From contig ML976760.1 in assembly GCA_010015655.1 (NCBI GenBank), forward strand, positions 1 through 64,000: 64,000 nucleotides of DNA, read 5' to 3'. Below are positions 31,563 to 44,251 of the stretch, one piece after another (positions within the stretch are counted from its first letter, which is position 1; every line of letters begins with the position of its first letter). Both the position numbers and the translations under genes were made by a program. This DNA is from Bimuria novae-zelandiae CBS 107.79. Taxonomy: Eukaryota; Ascomycota; Dothideomycetes; Pleosporales; Didymosphaeriaceae. The notes under the pieces were generated by a model, which was given only the letters and a program-made list of their open reading frames with translations, had not been told where the DNA came from and searched no databases.

Positions 31563-34500
31563 GGTCGCGGTAGTAGTAGAAGCGAGTTGGGACCCAAGGT
31601 CCGACGTAGCAATGAAAGACGTGCGGGGTGGTGGGCCGATGGCTAAAGATGTAGGAAGGCGCGAGCGGGAGCAGTTCCGCACGTGTGGATAAGGTTGGCG
31701 TCAGTGTAGGAAACGGAGTGAGGGCTATTAAAGACTAGCAGCAGTGCTGGAGAAGTGATAGAGAGCTGCCCAGCAGCGTTAGGTGGGGCGGTGGTGGCAG
31801 CTGGGTAAATTAAGTGTCGGTCCACATGCACCGCTGGAGTGGTTGCTCGATGTCTTGGACGGACAGCGTTGGGTTGAGCCCAGTAGCGGCCCCGTGACCA
31901 GGTAACTAGGACGTCCGCAATAACTATTAATCAGCCAGGGACGAGTTGTAGTTGGCAAGATGGCGAGGAGTCTGTCGAGAGAGCGTAGAGGTAACGAGTG
32001 TGTGGGAGCGAGCGAGGGGACCGCGAGAGAATTGGTGTCACACGCGGTGATTCAGAGGTCGCATAAGTACACAGGTGCAAGATATGCCTGAGAATAGCGT
32101 GCAAGCCTCGTGCTCAGCGGCGGCTGTTCTCTGGTGCGTTTTCTGTGGCGGGGAAGAGACGGCGGGCACGTAGAGGGACATGGGGCAGGGCCAGATATAT
32201 GGCGAACATCAGGAAGTCTTCTAGCACTATGCGGCACCACCTGGCTCCCAGCATCCACTCTGCAGGAAACAACGGAGCCTACTGCTCCGACATCCTGGCT
32301 CCCTAAGACGTCCGCTCCGCGCAATGTGCCTCCATGCACGCCATCGCCAACCTTGCCCGCGCCTGTACCGGAGCGCCAAACTGTACCAGGACGACGGTTG
32401 GGCGCTAGTTTCCGGCCAACCTGGTCTTCTCGAAATAGCAGACCCGATCTGTAAAACTCCCAAACGTTGGCTATCAGGCATCGCGCGTCTGGTTGATTGG
32501 ACCTATGGCGCGGAGGGAGAGGCAAACCTGCGGCGGGGGAATGCGCGAGCGGTACGACGTGTAATCAGTACAGCCTGTGTAACAACTCACACACGCGTAC
32601 CACACTCTATATTCGACGTATTGAGAGCATCGACGTCTGGATTTGGTACTGTGGCGTTGTGCACGGTGCCTTAGCGAAACGCCACCAGCTCTCCCGTTGT
32701 GGCTGGGGAAGCGTTCCGAAACGGGAGGAAACCTCACTGTTTGCCATCGATCAAAGCTGGCAGTTATTGTTCCGATTCACGAAAACGAGCCAGGAGCACC
32801 TTGCGGAGGCTCTCCGATCGCAAATTGCCTAGAAATGTTCTAACCTCCTGGCATTTCGACGTAGCGCAAATGTGCGCCGAGCAACCGTCAGGGCCAGCCT
32901 CACCGTGCACCACTGCAACGTCTCTCGTGTCTTGCTTGCCGTGCCTCCGCAAACTGGCAAAAGAAGCAATCATGACGCAAGACGTAAGCCGATGTACAGC
33001 ATTCGCAGCATCATCTGCTCCCACCAGCCTGGGGCGCGCTCTGTTCAACAAAAGTATGCAATTTTCTCCTGGCGAGTCTCAAAGAGCATTTAACACATGC
33101 CCTGCTTGAGCGGGCGCCGTTGGCAGTTCGTTGCACGTAGTGTGCCCGTTTTGCGACCACTTGTTGGCTAGCTAGTGCAATGCTACCTCTCCCGACTCCC
33201 GTGGTACCTGGCGAACATGACGGCCGCCGAGCCGCCAGTAGACTCTGCTCGTTATTGGAGCGGGGTTGCTGAGAGAGATCTTTCCTGCTGGGCGGCGGCG
33301 GGATGCACAGCATCGAAATGCCGCATTGATGTACGCCGCATCGCCTTGCGTAACTGCTACAGTCCAGTTCTCACCGCTTCCTGTACACAACCGCAAAGGA
33401 ACATACAGGCAGCCGCGGTTCTGGATCATCCAAGGTACTTCGTGCGAGTCAAGTTTACACATATTGCATGCATACTTTCAATAGTATGTACCGACAGGGG
33501 ATTCGCAGTATCGATTGACGAGGCCAAGGGGTCCACCTGCATGTACGGTACTCTAACAATACCTAACCAACTAATGGGCGTCTCTGCACTCGCCACGCTG
33601 CAGTCAGAGTCTGTTCACGTTGCCGTACTGGAGTGGAACATGGTGATGGACGACTGGGTATATTGTGCATCGCTTCGAGGTCATCGTACTCCCGGCTAAC
33701 ATCAGCAAATCTCGGAGGTTTTTTTGACACTGGATAGATCTGCACGGACAACAAACTACGCTGGTACGCCCGTCATAATCAGCTTGTTAATTCACATGCC
33801 TACCCGAGAATCTTGAAACCAGGCCCACACATCAAAAATTTAACCTTTTGGCTTCCAAGCTCACGCTATCAACGATAGCATGGTCTCGCGAACCTTACCT
33901 ACGTGACAAAGATCCGTCTGTACCTGACATGTCTCAAACTTGTGCGGGAGAGTCTGCCATTGCCCTGACAGCTTATCCCTACCTTGATAAGGACATACAG
34001 TCAGTGTGAAGAAGCCTGCATTGTGGTTCCAGCGATATTCCATGTACCTTGCTCCTGACAATGACGTTTACCTTGCCCATAGGGACCATGCCAGAAATGA
34101 CATGCGGCATATAAGCAGAAACAGCGTGTGTTTCCCATCGGAGCCTTTTTCATCATAGATGTTCATGAGCTGAACAACAGATCCGGTGTCGGAAGGCTAT
34201 ACGATGCGGCGCAAACGAGCGTCAGAGCCTAATTATTGATTCGTACAACATTGGATAGCGGAGAAACACGCGCCAAGTGCTCGATGCTTCTAGCTCCCGA
34301 CTACACGACGTCGTCGACGGCGAGAGCGATACCGTGGTTACGTGCAAATACCCCTCTTTTCTGCGAGCGCTCGAGGACCAAATGCAATGCAGTGTCCAGG
34401 GTGTCGGTGAGCGCGCTGCTGTGCGGCATCGATGCCCTCTAGTTACACACCTGGGCAGGTTGTTAAACACGTGAGCCACATACATTCCCGCAGGAGACGA

Positions 34501-35251
34501 ATTCTAGAAGTATCATCAATAGGCCGGTCAAAAGATGTTCGCGTCGAAAAAAATGTTGTTCGGCCAAGAAGACATGGTCAAGACTCACTATTGAAAAGCG
34601 GGGGCTTGACCTGCAGTCCCAGCATTTCATGTGCATACGGGCCTTGCTGCTTCTGCAAACACGGGATATAAACCAAGCAGTGTTTTGCATGCTGCGGCCA
34701 GCCTCAACGAATCGCATGTGGTGGACGAACACCTGCAGCAGCACGCCGTACTAGTCTTGAGAGCTTGAGGCTGAGGAAGGTTTTCGCGATGCGCCCGAAA
34801 GGCTGGTTCCTGACTTCGATTCTCGTTTCGTATGCAGGGACTAGCAACAGGGACGTACTGAGGTTGCGCGGTCCATGTTTCACGTTGCGATGCCTGAGGG
34901 TTCGAAGTTTGTGGTCAAAGCGAGCGACTCAGCCGAGAAACACGCAGCGGAGGTCAGGTTCGCTATGGGTGACGAAATGCTCTATTAGACGAAAGATGCG
35001 CATCTTCGTCGTCGTTGGGGACGAAATCTGGCATTCGATCGCCCGAACGATGTGAGACCGAGGCATCCGAACGAATAAGGGGCGGCCAGCAGCGTCGCTC
35101 TGCCCTCATTCGACCGATGCGTCTCGTCATGACTTGACCCAAGAACAGTTCCAAGCCACCCAAGCCACATCACCTTCACAACTTGGTGCACAACCCCCCT
35201 CCGAACACCCCACCTCTCCGCATTTTGCCTGTCGCGATTATCTCTTGCGCC
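31563..35251. other. 3.7 kb without a supported gene
   Basis: GC content is like that of coding regions and many overlapping frames occur on both strands, but none shows protein character, a domain or a splice-consistent series. Not visibly RIP-mutated. It could hold non-coding RNA or decayed sequence. Confidence 0.5.
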
Positions 35252-36263
35252 ATGCCTATCCGCAACCCGTTCCGCAAAACCCCGGGCGCGGGCGTTGTCG
35301 ACGATGCTGCCGACGGCAAGAACGACCCCAATGCAGGCACGATGCCTCTCCAGAACAAGGAGCCTACCGAGTACAAGTTGAGTGGTATGTTTTGCATTCG
35401 GCAACTGGGGAAGGAGTGATGTATTCCTGGAATTAGGCCCTAGACGCTGACCCTCTGCAGAGATTAATGACAGCGGTGTATACATGCCTGTAAGACCCCC
35501 ATATAACCGATCGTAACTATTTCTGTCGTTTCGAAAATACTCGCGACAAATCTACACAATTGTGGCGCCTGTTCTGACTCGCGATACAGCCGTCACCCAC
35601 AACCGAGAAGCCCAGCTTCTGGCATTCCAAATCGAATACCTCCACCACATCTTCGAACCACAGAAGCCTCTTGAACGAAAACGAACCGTTCAACATCTCG
35701 CGGGAGAGCTTTGACTCTTACCGGCGATCATTCGTACGTCTACGCCATCCTGGGGTTCCTGGCGCGGCCCAGAAATACTCATTATTGTACAGGATATCTC
35801 CGCACGTTCTCCCATCCCAGACAGTTTCGACCCACGGCCGCGCCAGTCGTTCGATACTCGCCAGTCGTTCGATACTCGCCAGTCCTTCGACACACAGCAT
35901 TCGCTCGACACTCGACGCTCGCTCGATGTGCGCCGCTCCCGGGCCCCTCCGCGGGCTTCGCTACAGGAGCAACGTCCCGGCAGCAACGCAACCGAGGGTG
36001 TGCCCGAGGAATCAGGCTTCGAGGACGTTGGCCTGAACGACGAGCCGAAGCAACAGCCGCAGCCGAAGAAACGCGGCATATTCGCGCGCTTTGGCGATAA
36101 CCACGATGCCGATGTGCCGAAGGAGGACAAGCCGGGTGGTCACCACTTCAGCTTCACGGGCCGCAAGCGCGGGCAGAGCAATAGCCAGGGCTCCGAGATG
36201 AAGAGCATGTCGAAGCCATCTACCCCACAACCACCCGCCGCCGAGGCCGTTGAGGCGCGGTAG
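35252..36263 (+). CDS. unknown Ser-rich protein with RQSFDT repeats
   Basis: Four exons (35252-35384, 35461-35489, 35590-35733, 35793-36263) encode 258 residues; the second is only 29 nt. All junctions are GT-AG and in frame. The N-terminus MPIRNPFRKTPG is basic. A central tract repeats RQSFDT three times, then QHSLDT and RRSLDV, which look like phosphorylation-prone modules. A GIFARFGD motif follows, and the tail is polar and low-complexity. No domain, signal peptide or membrane segment is seen. It is probably a disordered cytoplasmic protein of unknown role. Confidence 0.72.
35846..35917. repeat. 18-bp coding tandem repeat
   Basis: The unit CGCCAGTCGTTCGATACT is repeated three times with one or two changes, then two further degenerate units, giving a hexapeptide repeat. 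Its length may vary between strains. Confidence 0.8.
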
Positions 36264-38369
36264 AAAGCCCACCATCGGCGCACCTTGACAAGACTGGGTT
36301 TGGGAACACGGCATCGATTACTGGTACGACATATTGCGGGTTTGGTTTACGGGCGTTTTGGTACACTAGTTTGGCAGCATCCAGCATGAGGGCGGCGACG
36401 CTGCGTACGATCGCTACAGTGCCTAGGAAGCGTTCTCACGCTTCGCTATGTATACACACACGCGGAGAACGCTATAGCGTTCGTGTACCTATGTAATAAT
36501 GAATCTTAATTGTGACACAGACCCAGGGCTTCCTCTCGCTATGCTACCCCTGTCGATGCTCGCCCCGCTTCGAGACCCTCGAGCTGGCAAGAACTCAAAT
36601 GTTGAGTACTCCTCCACTTGGATTGTCCACTTGCTCGGGCGCGCCTGTTTCCGGGATCCGTTCATTTGTTGGTTCCGGATACGTCACTGCGCGCTAGCGC
36701 GTGTGGGGTGGCAGGTGTGCCGGGTGGTTGCCCTGTCGATCGGGCGATCAGAGAGTGAAACGTGGGGAGTTTAAAATAGGGTGGTGCTGGATTCAATCAG
36801 GGGAAGTGGTAATGGAAGGAGTCTGGAAGAGGCACGAAGGTGAGAAGGCGGAGGGTATGTTCAGATTTGGGCCATTGAGAGCGTTACGTTACACGTTACA
36901 GTGTTATAATTCGATATGTTTTTACGTTGGTGCAAGACTGGGATATTTTTAGAGTAGGAGAGGGAAGGAAAGGTGCTAGACGAGCTCCTGCACGGCATCG
37001 TGAGGCTGTGAAAGGCACCGGATACCCACCGCACTGAGCAATATCATAAAGAAGAACCCTATCACTATTCTAATACATGATCGACGTCTGGAGTTCCCGC
37101 TATGTGAATAGAGGATGCCAGGGTGCATGTGTGCGTACTTGCTCATTCTGCGGCGATCGAGATTGGTAATGCATACTTAGTATTTGGCTTTCTTCGGCTC
37201 CTCGAACGAATTGTATGCTACTCAAATAGGGATGTTGGGTGGGACCTCATCTGAGATCGCTAGAGATATTATGTTCTAAATCACATATATTTGCAGGCTG
37301 AGGGCACGCGCCTCAATAAGGTTACGGATGGATTTCGCGAGTCCACTTGTGGAAAGATACCATCTGGTGTAGACATGGTGGATGATCTAGACACGATGTG
37401 CAAAATGATTCTAGTGAGTAATTAAGGACAAAACGTATTGAGAAAAATTGTGTTCACCTAAGGCACGTTTCAGAAATAAACGGCAAACAATAATTAGATT
37501 TAAAAAGTTGGCGAAGGGGGATTTTTCAAAAGTAGGTTCAGAGGGTAGTGTGTTGCCATCCAGACGGACTATACGGTGTGTAAGGTATTTACAGTTAGGT
37601 AGTAGATAAGAATTGCTCAGAATCTCACTCTGACGGCAAATTCTATAAGTCTTCTACCACTGTCATGGTTGTCTACCTGATTAGATGGGGCATTGCCGGG
37701 ACAATTAACTAGGTAATTTTACCCAGGCCGCAGATTCTAGAGCTCTTGAGTTCTTTACTCGTTATGGGAACTTCGGGAGTGCACGCTGGGCTACAATGTA
37801 GGATTAATTGGTACTTCGTTGTTAGATCTTTTGCTCTGTCTTGGTATGTAAAGCATCACTTCGCTAGATAGTATTATACATGTGCACAAATTGAGTTCTT
37901 TTTACGCGTTTTTCCGTGGCTTTCAAGAAGCTCGCAAAGCTCTAAAAGGAGTACTATACGTATCGGACTCTGAAAATTTGGAAGCGTGGCCCCAGATAAG
38001 ATTGTAAGTTTCGACCATTGAGACCTGCATTTTTGTACAGGGCCATGGCGTGGCTTCGGGAAGCCGCGAGCGACCAATGTCACTTAGACGGCTACACGAA
38101 GTACAAAAAATTTGGCAACAACCCTATAGGCGGATTTCTCCGATCAGTTATAGTAGTTCACTGTTGTTTGTGCGTGTGAGTGAGTGAATACAATCTAGCA
38201 TGAGCTCGCTAGTCCGGTCATGTGATCACGCGTCGGAGCTAAAATAGCGCTAACAGATCAACGCGTCTTCTTCGCCACTCTACCCACCTCCAAGTCCCCA
38301 CCAACTTCATTCACGTCCGCACCACGTCTTGCTTACCACTTCAGAGAATCTACATCGCCCGCTGACACA
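36264..38369. other. 2.1 kb intergenic region upstream of RAD51
   Basis: No gene seen. An inverted repeat with arms AGCGTTCTC and GAGAACGCT lies at 36429-36470. The middle (36900-38100) is AT-rich. Two MluI boxes are near the right end. Confidence 0.55.
38228..38266. promoter_or_regulatory. pair of ACGCGT MluI cell-cycle boxes upstream of RAD51
   Basis: ACGCGT occurs at 38228-38233 and 38261-38266, 137 and 104 bases before the ATG. In yeasts MBF binds this hexamer and drives G1/S transcription of DNA replication and repair genes, including RAD51. Confidence 0.6.
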
Positions 38370-39506
38370 ATGAGCAATGAAGAGGAGCAATACGACGACG
38401 GCGCAGGAGGTGCGCCCGGTGCCCCTACACCTGTGTCCGCGTTGGAGGTGCGTGTTGTCGCATTCGTGGCAGCGACCACATGGCTGACAACTCATAGGGC
38501 GTCAACGGACTGACATCCCGAGACATCAAATTGGTCATGGAGGGTGGCTACAACACCGTGGAAGCCATCGCATACACGTAAGTGCGACCGGCGCACGCAG
38601 TAGGACTATGGCTAACATCGTCGCAGACCGAAGCGACAGCTGGAGCAGATAAAAGGCATTTCGGAACAAAAGGCAGGCAAGCTCTTGCAAGAAGCCGCAA
38701 AGCTTGTGCCAATGGGCTTCACCACCGCTACAGAGATGCACCAAAGACGAAGCGAGCTCATCTCTATTACGACCGGGTCGAAACAATTAGACACGCTACT
38801 TGCGGGTGGTATCGAAACTGGCTCAATCACTGAGATCTTTGGCGAGTTTAGGACCGGAAAGAGTCAGATATGTCATACGCTTGCGGTGACCTGCCAGCTG
38901 CCGTTCGACATGGGCGGCGGCGAGGGCAAGTGTCTATACATCGATACTGAGGGTACTTTTCGTCCAGTTCGTTTGCTCGCCGTCGCAAACCGGTATGGAC
39001 TTTCCGGAGAAGAGGTCCTTGACAATGTCGCGTATGCTCGTGCATACAATTCTGACCACCAGCTAGAACTTCTCAACCAAGCGGCGCAGATGATGACCGA
39101 GACGCGTTTCTCTTTGCTTGTAGTCGACTCTGCCACCTCACTCTACCGAACCGACTTTTCGGGACGTGGAGAGCTTTCAAGCCGTCAGACGCACCTGGCC
39201 AAGTTCATGCGCACATTACAACGACTCGCGGACGAGTTTGGTATTGCGGTGGTCATCACCAACCAGGTCGTCGCGCAAGTGGACGGTGGACCAAGCGCGA
39301 TGTTCAACCCCGACCCGAAGAAGCCTATTGGCGGCAACATCATCGCTCATGCAAGTACGACGCGTCTTAGCTTGAGGAAAGGCAGAGGAGAGACGCGCGT
39401 GTGCAAGATCTATGACAGTCCTTGCCTGCCCGAGAGCGACTGCCTCTTTGCCATCAATGAGGACGGTATTGGGGACCCTAAGGAGAAAGATCTCGAGAAC
39501 CATTAG
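38370..39506 (+). CDS. RAD51: RAD51 recombinase
   Basis: Three exons (38370-38447, 38498-38577, 38627-39506) encode 345 residues, the usual length. The N-terminal helix-hairpin-helix domain ([34 protein letters not shown]) is restored by splicing. The RecA core has Walker [10 protein letters not shown] near residues 125-133, Walker B LLVVDS near 216, the ATP-cap region and the L2 loop [10 protein letters not shown]-terminal [12 protein letters not shown] and [10 protein letters not shown] are typical. RAD51 forms filaments on single-stranded DNA and drives homologous strand exchange in the nucleus. The N-terminal acidic tail ([14 protein letters not shown]) is short. Nothing is missing. Confidence 0.97.
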
Positions 39507-39920
39507 TACGACGTTAAGGGTGCACAAAGGGCCGGTTTGATTTCCACGTTTTGTCTGAATGCATTGGTGGTGTAGACGGGTATGTTGGTTATTTGGTGTC
39601 ATCGAGAGCGTCATTATGTGTTTATACGACCATGCGCACATATCCTTTAGGATTCACGAAATAATACCGGAAGCGTTGTCTCTCTCTCGTAACAGCAGAA
39701 ATTGAAATTGAAGTGATGAGCTAAAGAATCCCGTTGCGATATTGATATTTACTTTCAGCGGCCCGCGCTAGTGAGGTGTGGCCCAAGCTCTGTTCCCGCT
39801 GTGCAGCCCGCAACTTTTGTTTAGCTGGACGCGACTCTTACTTCGACCTGCACTTCGACTGGTTGCGCGCACATCTCCGGGCCCCAATTCAACACGCGAC
39901 AACCGACGCATGGAAGCGCG

Positions 39921-42900
39921 ATGGTGAGGAACGCCGGCACCTGCCTCTACAAGGAGGCGCGATTGAACATTGAGCCTGCGTTCCCTGGATCGACCATCGC
40001 ATTCACGCTCCCCGCGACGAATTCGATCGGCTTCGGCACACGGGCGAAGCGCACCGTATACGACGAGACAGACGCGGGCAAAGATGACGAGGCATTCACG
40101 AAGCGACACCTGGCCAGCGATGGGTCAATGTATTTCAGACGCCGCCGGTCTACGTACCCGCACAGCTTCTTATGGCGCCTTCTCGATGGCAGGAAGACAC
40201 TAGAAATACAGGCGGTGGATCTTGAGCATGATGAGCGCGGCGCGTACGAAGCGAATCTGACGCTGCTTATGCACTTCCCTTCGCCCTTGCGTCCCTTCTG
40301 CGTCGCGCTCGCGGATGAAGACGATCGGAACATCATTACCGTATTCGCCATTACCACCAACGACGAATTATACACGCTATCCATACCATGCGGGTTCTTT
40401 AGTAAAGAGTCTGCGTCGGATATAGATATCGAGCATTGGTGTAAGCGAACCACGCCCTCACTCCTCCAGACGAACGTCGCATACCGTCTTGTTGCCGTCG
40501 GCGTGGACCAGTTATTGGTCTCATTGCACAATGGAAGCATATTACGGTTGTCAAGGGATAACAGGGACGACACAATATGGACGGAAGCCACATTTCAACA
40601 AACCAATTGGTCCATGACACTGCGCGGCGTGTTGCCGTGGAAAGGGCAATCGACCGTGCGGTACGGACATACCGATCTCACAGCATCCACTGCTATGAAC
40701 ATGGTGCTCTCACCCGATGGCGGACACATCATATCCGTCTGTTTGGACCACACGTTGCGGATCTTTAACCTACAGTCTGGAAAACTGACGCGACAACACG
40801 ATCTACTGGACTTGAACAATGACGCCCAGGAACGTAATCAATCCCACTTGCTTGGTCCGTCGCAATCTACATTGATGCAGGTTGTTTCTATCTCAGGACC
40901 TGGAGACATCGCATACTTCCTGGTCGTGTACTCTCCAATTCAGCACGAGTTCAAATTCTATGGTGTCCGATCCGCGGACGATGATGTTCCACAAGCATTT
41001 GCCGATTTGCAGTCCGAATTCAGTTTCGTCCCACCAATTGATGACCTCATGAACGTGACGGGGTGGACCTTGGAGGAGTTCTACATCGTACCTTCCGGAT
41101 CCGGGTGGAAGGGCACAGAGTTCTGGCTGCGCGCGCGTTCAGGTCCTAGCAGCAGAGTCTATTCGATCACGTTCGACCCATCTGATGAAATAGAGCGACT
41201 GGAACGCGTTTGGAAGAATGATTGGACGACCGTAGAATCAGGGCCGCTGACAGTGGAAGGTTTAAAGAAGGACCCTGAAAATCCGGGCGAACAAGAATGG
41301 GACCCCTCTGAGCTATTTCAGGTTGATATCACGGAAAAATGGCTTGATTTCCTCTTTGCGCCTGGGAGATTCACAAATGCGACATTAGAGACAGCGCTTC
41401 TAGTCCTACGGAAGGGCCACCGAGGTGATCGTTATACATCCAGGCTCAGAGGGTCCTTGAAGGATCGATTATGCGCGACCATAGCTGAAGCAGCACAAAA
41501 ACATTCTGGAGCAGAAAGCACGAAGAGCCACGAGCTGGCTATTGCCGAACAGTGGGACGCCTACTACGGTGTGGTGAAAGATCTCCACAAACGACGGGGA
41601 GAATCTCTTTCTTTGGTTTACGATCCTGTATCCGATCTGCCCTGGCTTGTTTTGAGCGACTACGTGTCCGCCGTCCGCAAGTGCAGTGAACCGGAGGCTA
41701 TCCTAAGTAATTCTGTGTTCATGAACAGCCGGCGCCGTCCAAGTGCACCTCTACGAAGAGCTCTGCACAAACCAGAGGCAAAATCACCGGAAGTGTGTCA
41801 GTTACTGAATGCTGCCGCTTCATTTCGACAACGTTTGTCACCATCATTTCAGCAAGATCTTAAGCGATATCTTCACGCAGACCTGCTGCAGAGTCGCTCC
41901 ATCACCGTCGTCGACCGGATGGAACAAATGGAAGCCGACTGCGACCTCAGTGCCATTCTGACCGACGATGACATAGCCTCACTTGTCGAAGATCTCGGCA
42001 CAGACATCCGGCATCTAAACACCGGCGTGTTTCAGGGCGCTTTACGGACTCTCAAGTTTGAAAAGCAGAACGCCCCGCCTCGGGCAAAACAGACTGCGCG
42101 ATACGGCCTCAAGGCATTGCTTAGAGTGTCCTCAGAGACTCTAGATTTCAACTATGAGCGCTTGCTCGATCTTCTTGTCCTCATATTGTTTATGCAGTTT
42201 GAGGAGGACTTATCGGAAGACTTTGACCCAACCATAGTCTTTTACGACCTCATTAACGAATTCAAGGACTGGGTCGTCTTGCAATGGATCGCGACTACTG
42301 TCTGGTCACATCAGGCTCCTACCGGGACAGCTTCAACGCGGTGGATGAAGGAATTTGATGACGCTTCTAGGACATCGTCACAATTTCCCATCACGCAGAC
42401 CGCTCTTGAGGGCATGTTCGGTTACACCGCTGGATCAATCGATATACCCGGCAAGCTAAAGACCGGATTCCTTACATATTGGAGCCAGGGATGGCTCTCT
42501 TCAACCTTCTCACCGCCGGACCAGCCAAACTATAGTTTTGATTTGGCGGTGGAAGACATGATGGGCAGATTGTTGTTTCAGAAGGAGTATGGCCTCGCCA
42601 AAGACTTTTCACAGTTCTTACCCGAGAGTAATTGGGCAACCTACCTGAAGGGTCGGACGCACCTTGCACTTGGGGAAAACCATCTCGCTTCTCTTTGCTT
42701 CCAAAAGCCAGCGTATAACCTAGGTACGTATGTTGTAGGAGCATTCACGCGACCCTCGCTAACTTTGCCAGCGCTCGGCATTGGGTTCGATGTCAGTATG
42801 GCGGACACGGCTCATCTGGTTCCCGAACTTGAGCAAGAAAAGTTTTCTGAAGGACTGCCAAAGTACTACAGTCATGTGCTAGGTTTGTTCGAGCAAGCAA

Positions 42901-43676
42901 AAGCATATTCTTACATGTCAGACTTCGCTCGTCTGGGTCTGAACTCGATGATGGGATCTGAAGATCAAGAATTGAAGTCTGATCTCCTGCAACGTCTCTT
43001 CACATCCTCAATACAATCGTCCCGGTTCGAAGAGGCATACACAGCTTTGACCAGGTACTCGGACTCGGCATTGTGCGTACAAACCATTGGACGGCGACGT
43101 GGCTCATGCTGACCTCTTCATAGAAAACACTCTTCACTCAAGAGCTTGATTACCGCTATGATCGCGCAGTCACAGACTGCAACCCTTCTCAAATTCCCTC
43201 TCGTAGGCCTCGTGGAAGAAATGGATACCATCCTCTCTGATCTTTGCAAGACGACGCTCAACATGGGGTCAGGCCCGCCTTACCACCAGATTTTATACTC
43301 GTTCCGAGTTTCTCGTGGCAACTTCCGTGGCGCAGCGACAATCCTCCACGAGCGATTACAGCGACTCAAATCCACGTCATCGAAAATCCACGACCCAGCT
43401 GACGAATCTTTGATACAATGCTATCTGATGATCATCAACGCGTTGTCGTCTGTAAGCCAGGAGGATGCATACATCCTCGCAGACCAGCGTATCGACGAGG
43501 GGTTGCCGCAGTTCTTGCACGGCCCTATTGGCACGGCGAAGAAGCTGCTAAAGCGGCACATTGTCACGCTGGATACGCTGAGGAGGGAGTACCAAGCAGA
43601 GCTGGATCGCGTGGCGGCTATCGAGAACGGGCATTTCGCATTCATGGATCCAACTGATGAGATGGACATTTTGTAA
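39921..43676 (+). CDS. NUP120: nucleoporin NUP120/NUP160 of the Y-complex
   Basis: Two exons (39921-43072, 43124-43676) encode 1234 residues. The N-terminal half is a beta-propeller (LEIQAVDLEHD, NMVLSPDGGHIISVCLDHTLRIFNLQSG at about residues 255-285), with the rest alpha-solenoid (FEEDLSEDFDPTIVFYDLINEFKDWVVLQW). The order and length fit Nup120/Nup160, a scaffold subunit of the nuclear pore Y-complex that acts in pore assembly and mRNA export. The start was set at the ATG giving MVRNAGTCLYKEARLNIEPAFPGST, which matches the usual family N-terminus. The 51-bp intron falls near the C-terminus; without it the ORF would end early with a false tail. It is in tandem with RAD51. Confidence 0.9.
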
Positions 43677-44251
43677 GAATATCATGACTTAGCATGGCGT
43701 CGCTTGGTGCTTTCGGAACGATTTGGGCATTTGGAGGGAACGATTGCGCATTAGGTGAACTACCCCAGCGAAAGGTATATGGCGTGAAATTGATAGATAA
43801 TATTGCTACTTGTCGAGCACCAGCGTGCAGTTGCCCGGGTACGAGCAGTGGGGTGGGAACTGTCAATCAAACGCCAAAGTGGCGCGCTATGACCCGTTCG
43901 CGCCAACGCGCCTTCCATCCCACATTGAGTTGAGACGCCAGCTTATAATCTTCGTGCACGAGACCACTCTTTGCCAAACGTTGCACGCTGCTCTATGATG
44001 CGATTTTCATGATTTAAATCACCTTCTTAGCTAGTATTCTACATTGACAGCGTTCTATACCCCGTTGCTGCACCACGCGCTTTTCCGCACCTCGTTCAAC
44101 CACACGCAGCTTTGCATGCGCGCCCACGACGACTCTTCGCTAGGCCTTGAAAGCTGGCGTATGGTCCCATGCTCCTTAATATAGCCCCTCATCTTCACCT
44201 TGATTCTACTTTGATAGCACTTCTAATCCCTGTTACGCTGCACATAACAAC
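43677..44251. other. intergenic region, nothing recognised
   Basis: 575 bp between the NUP120 stop and the E2 start. No gene or repeat seen. Confidence 0.5.

Noticed and set aside
33175..33699. 174-residue frame in the gene-poor tract
   Set aside because: Open frames overlap on all sides at similar length; composition and pattern are not protein-like.
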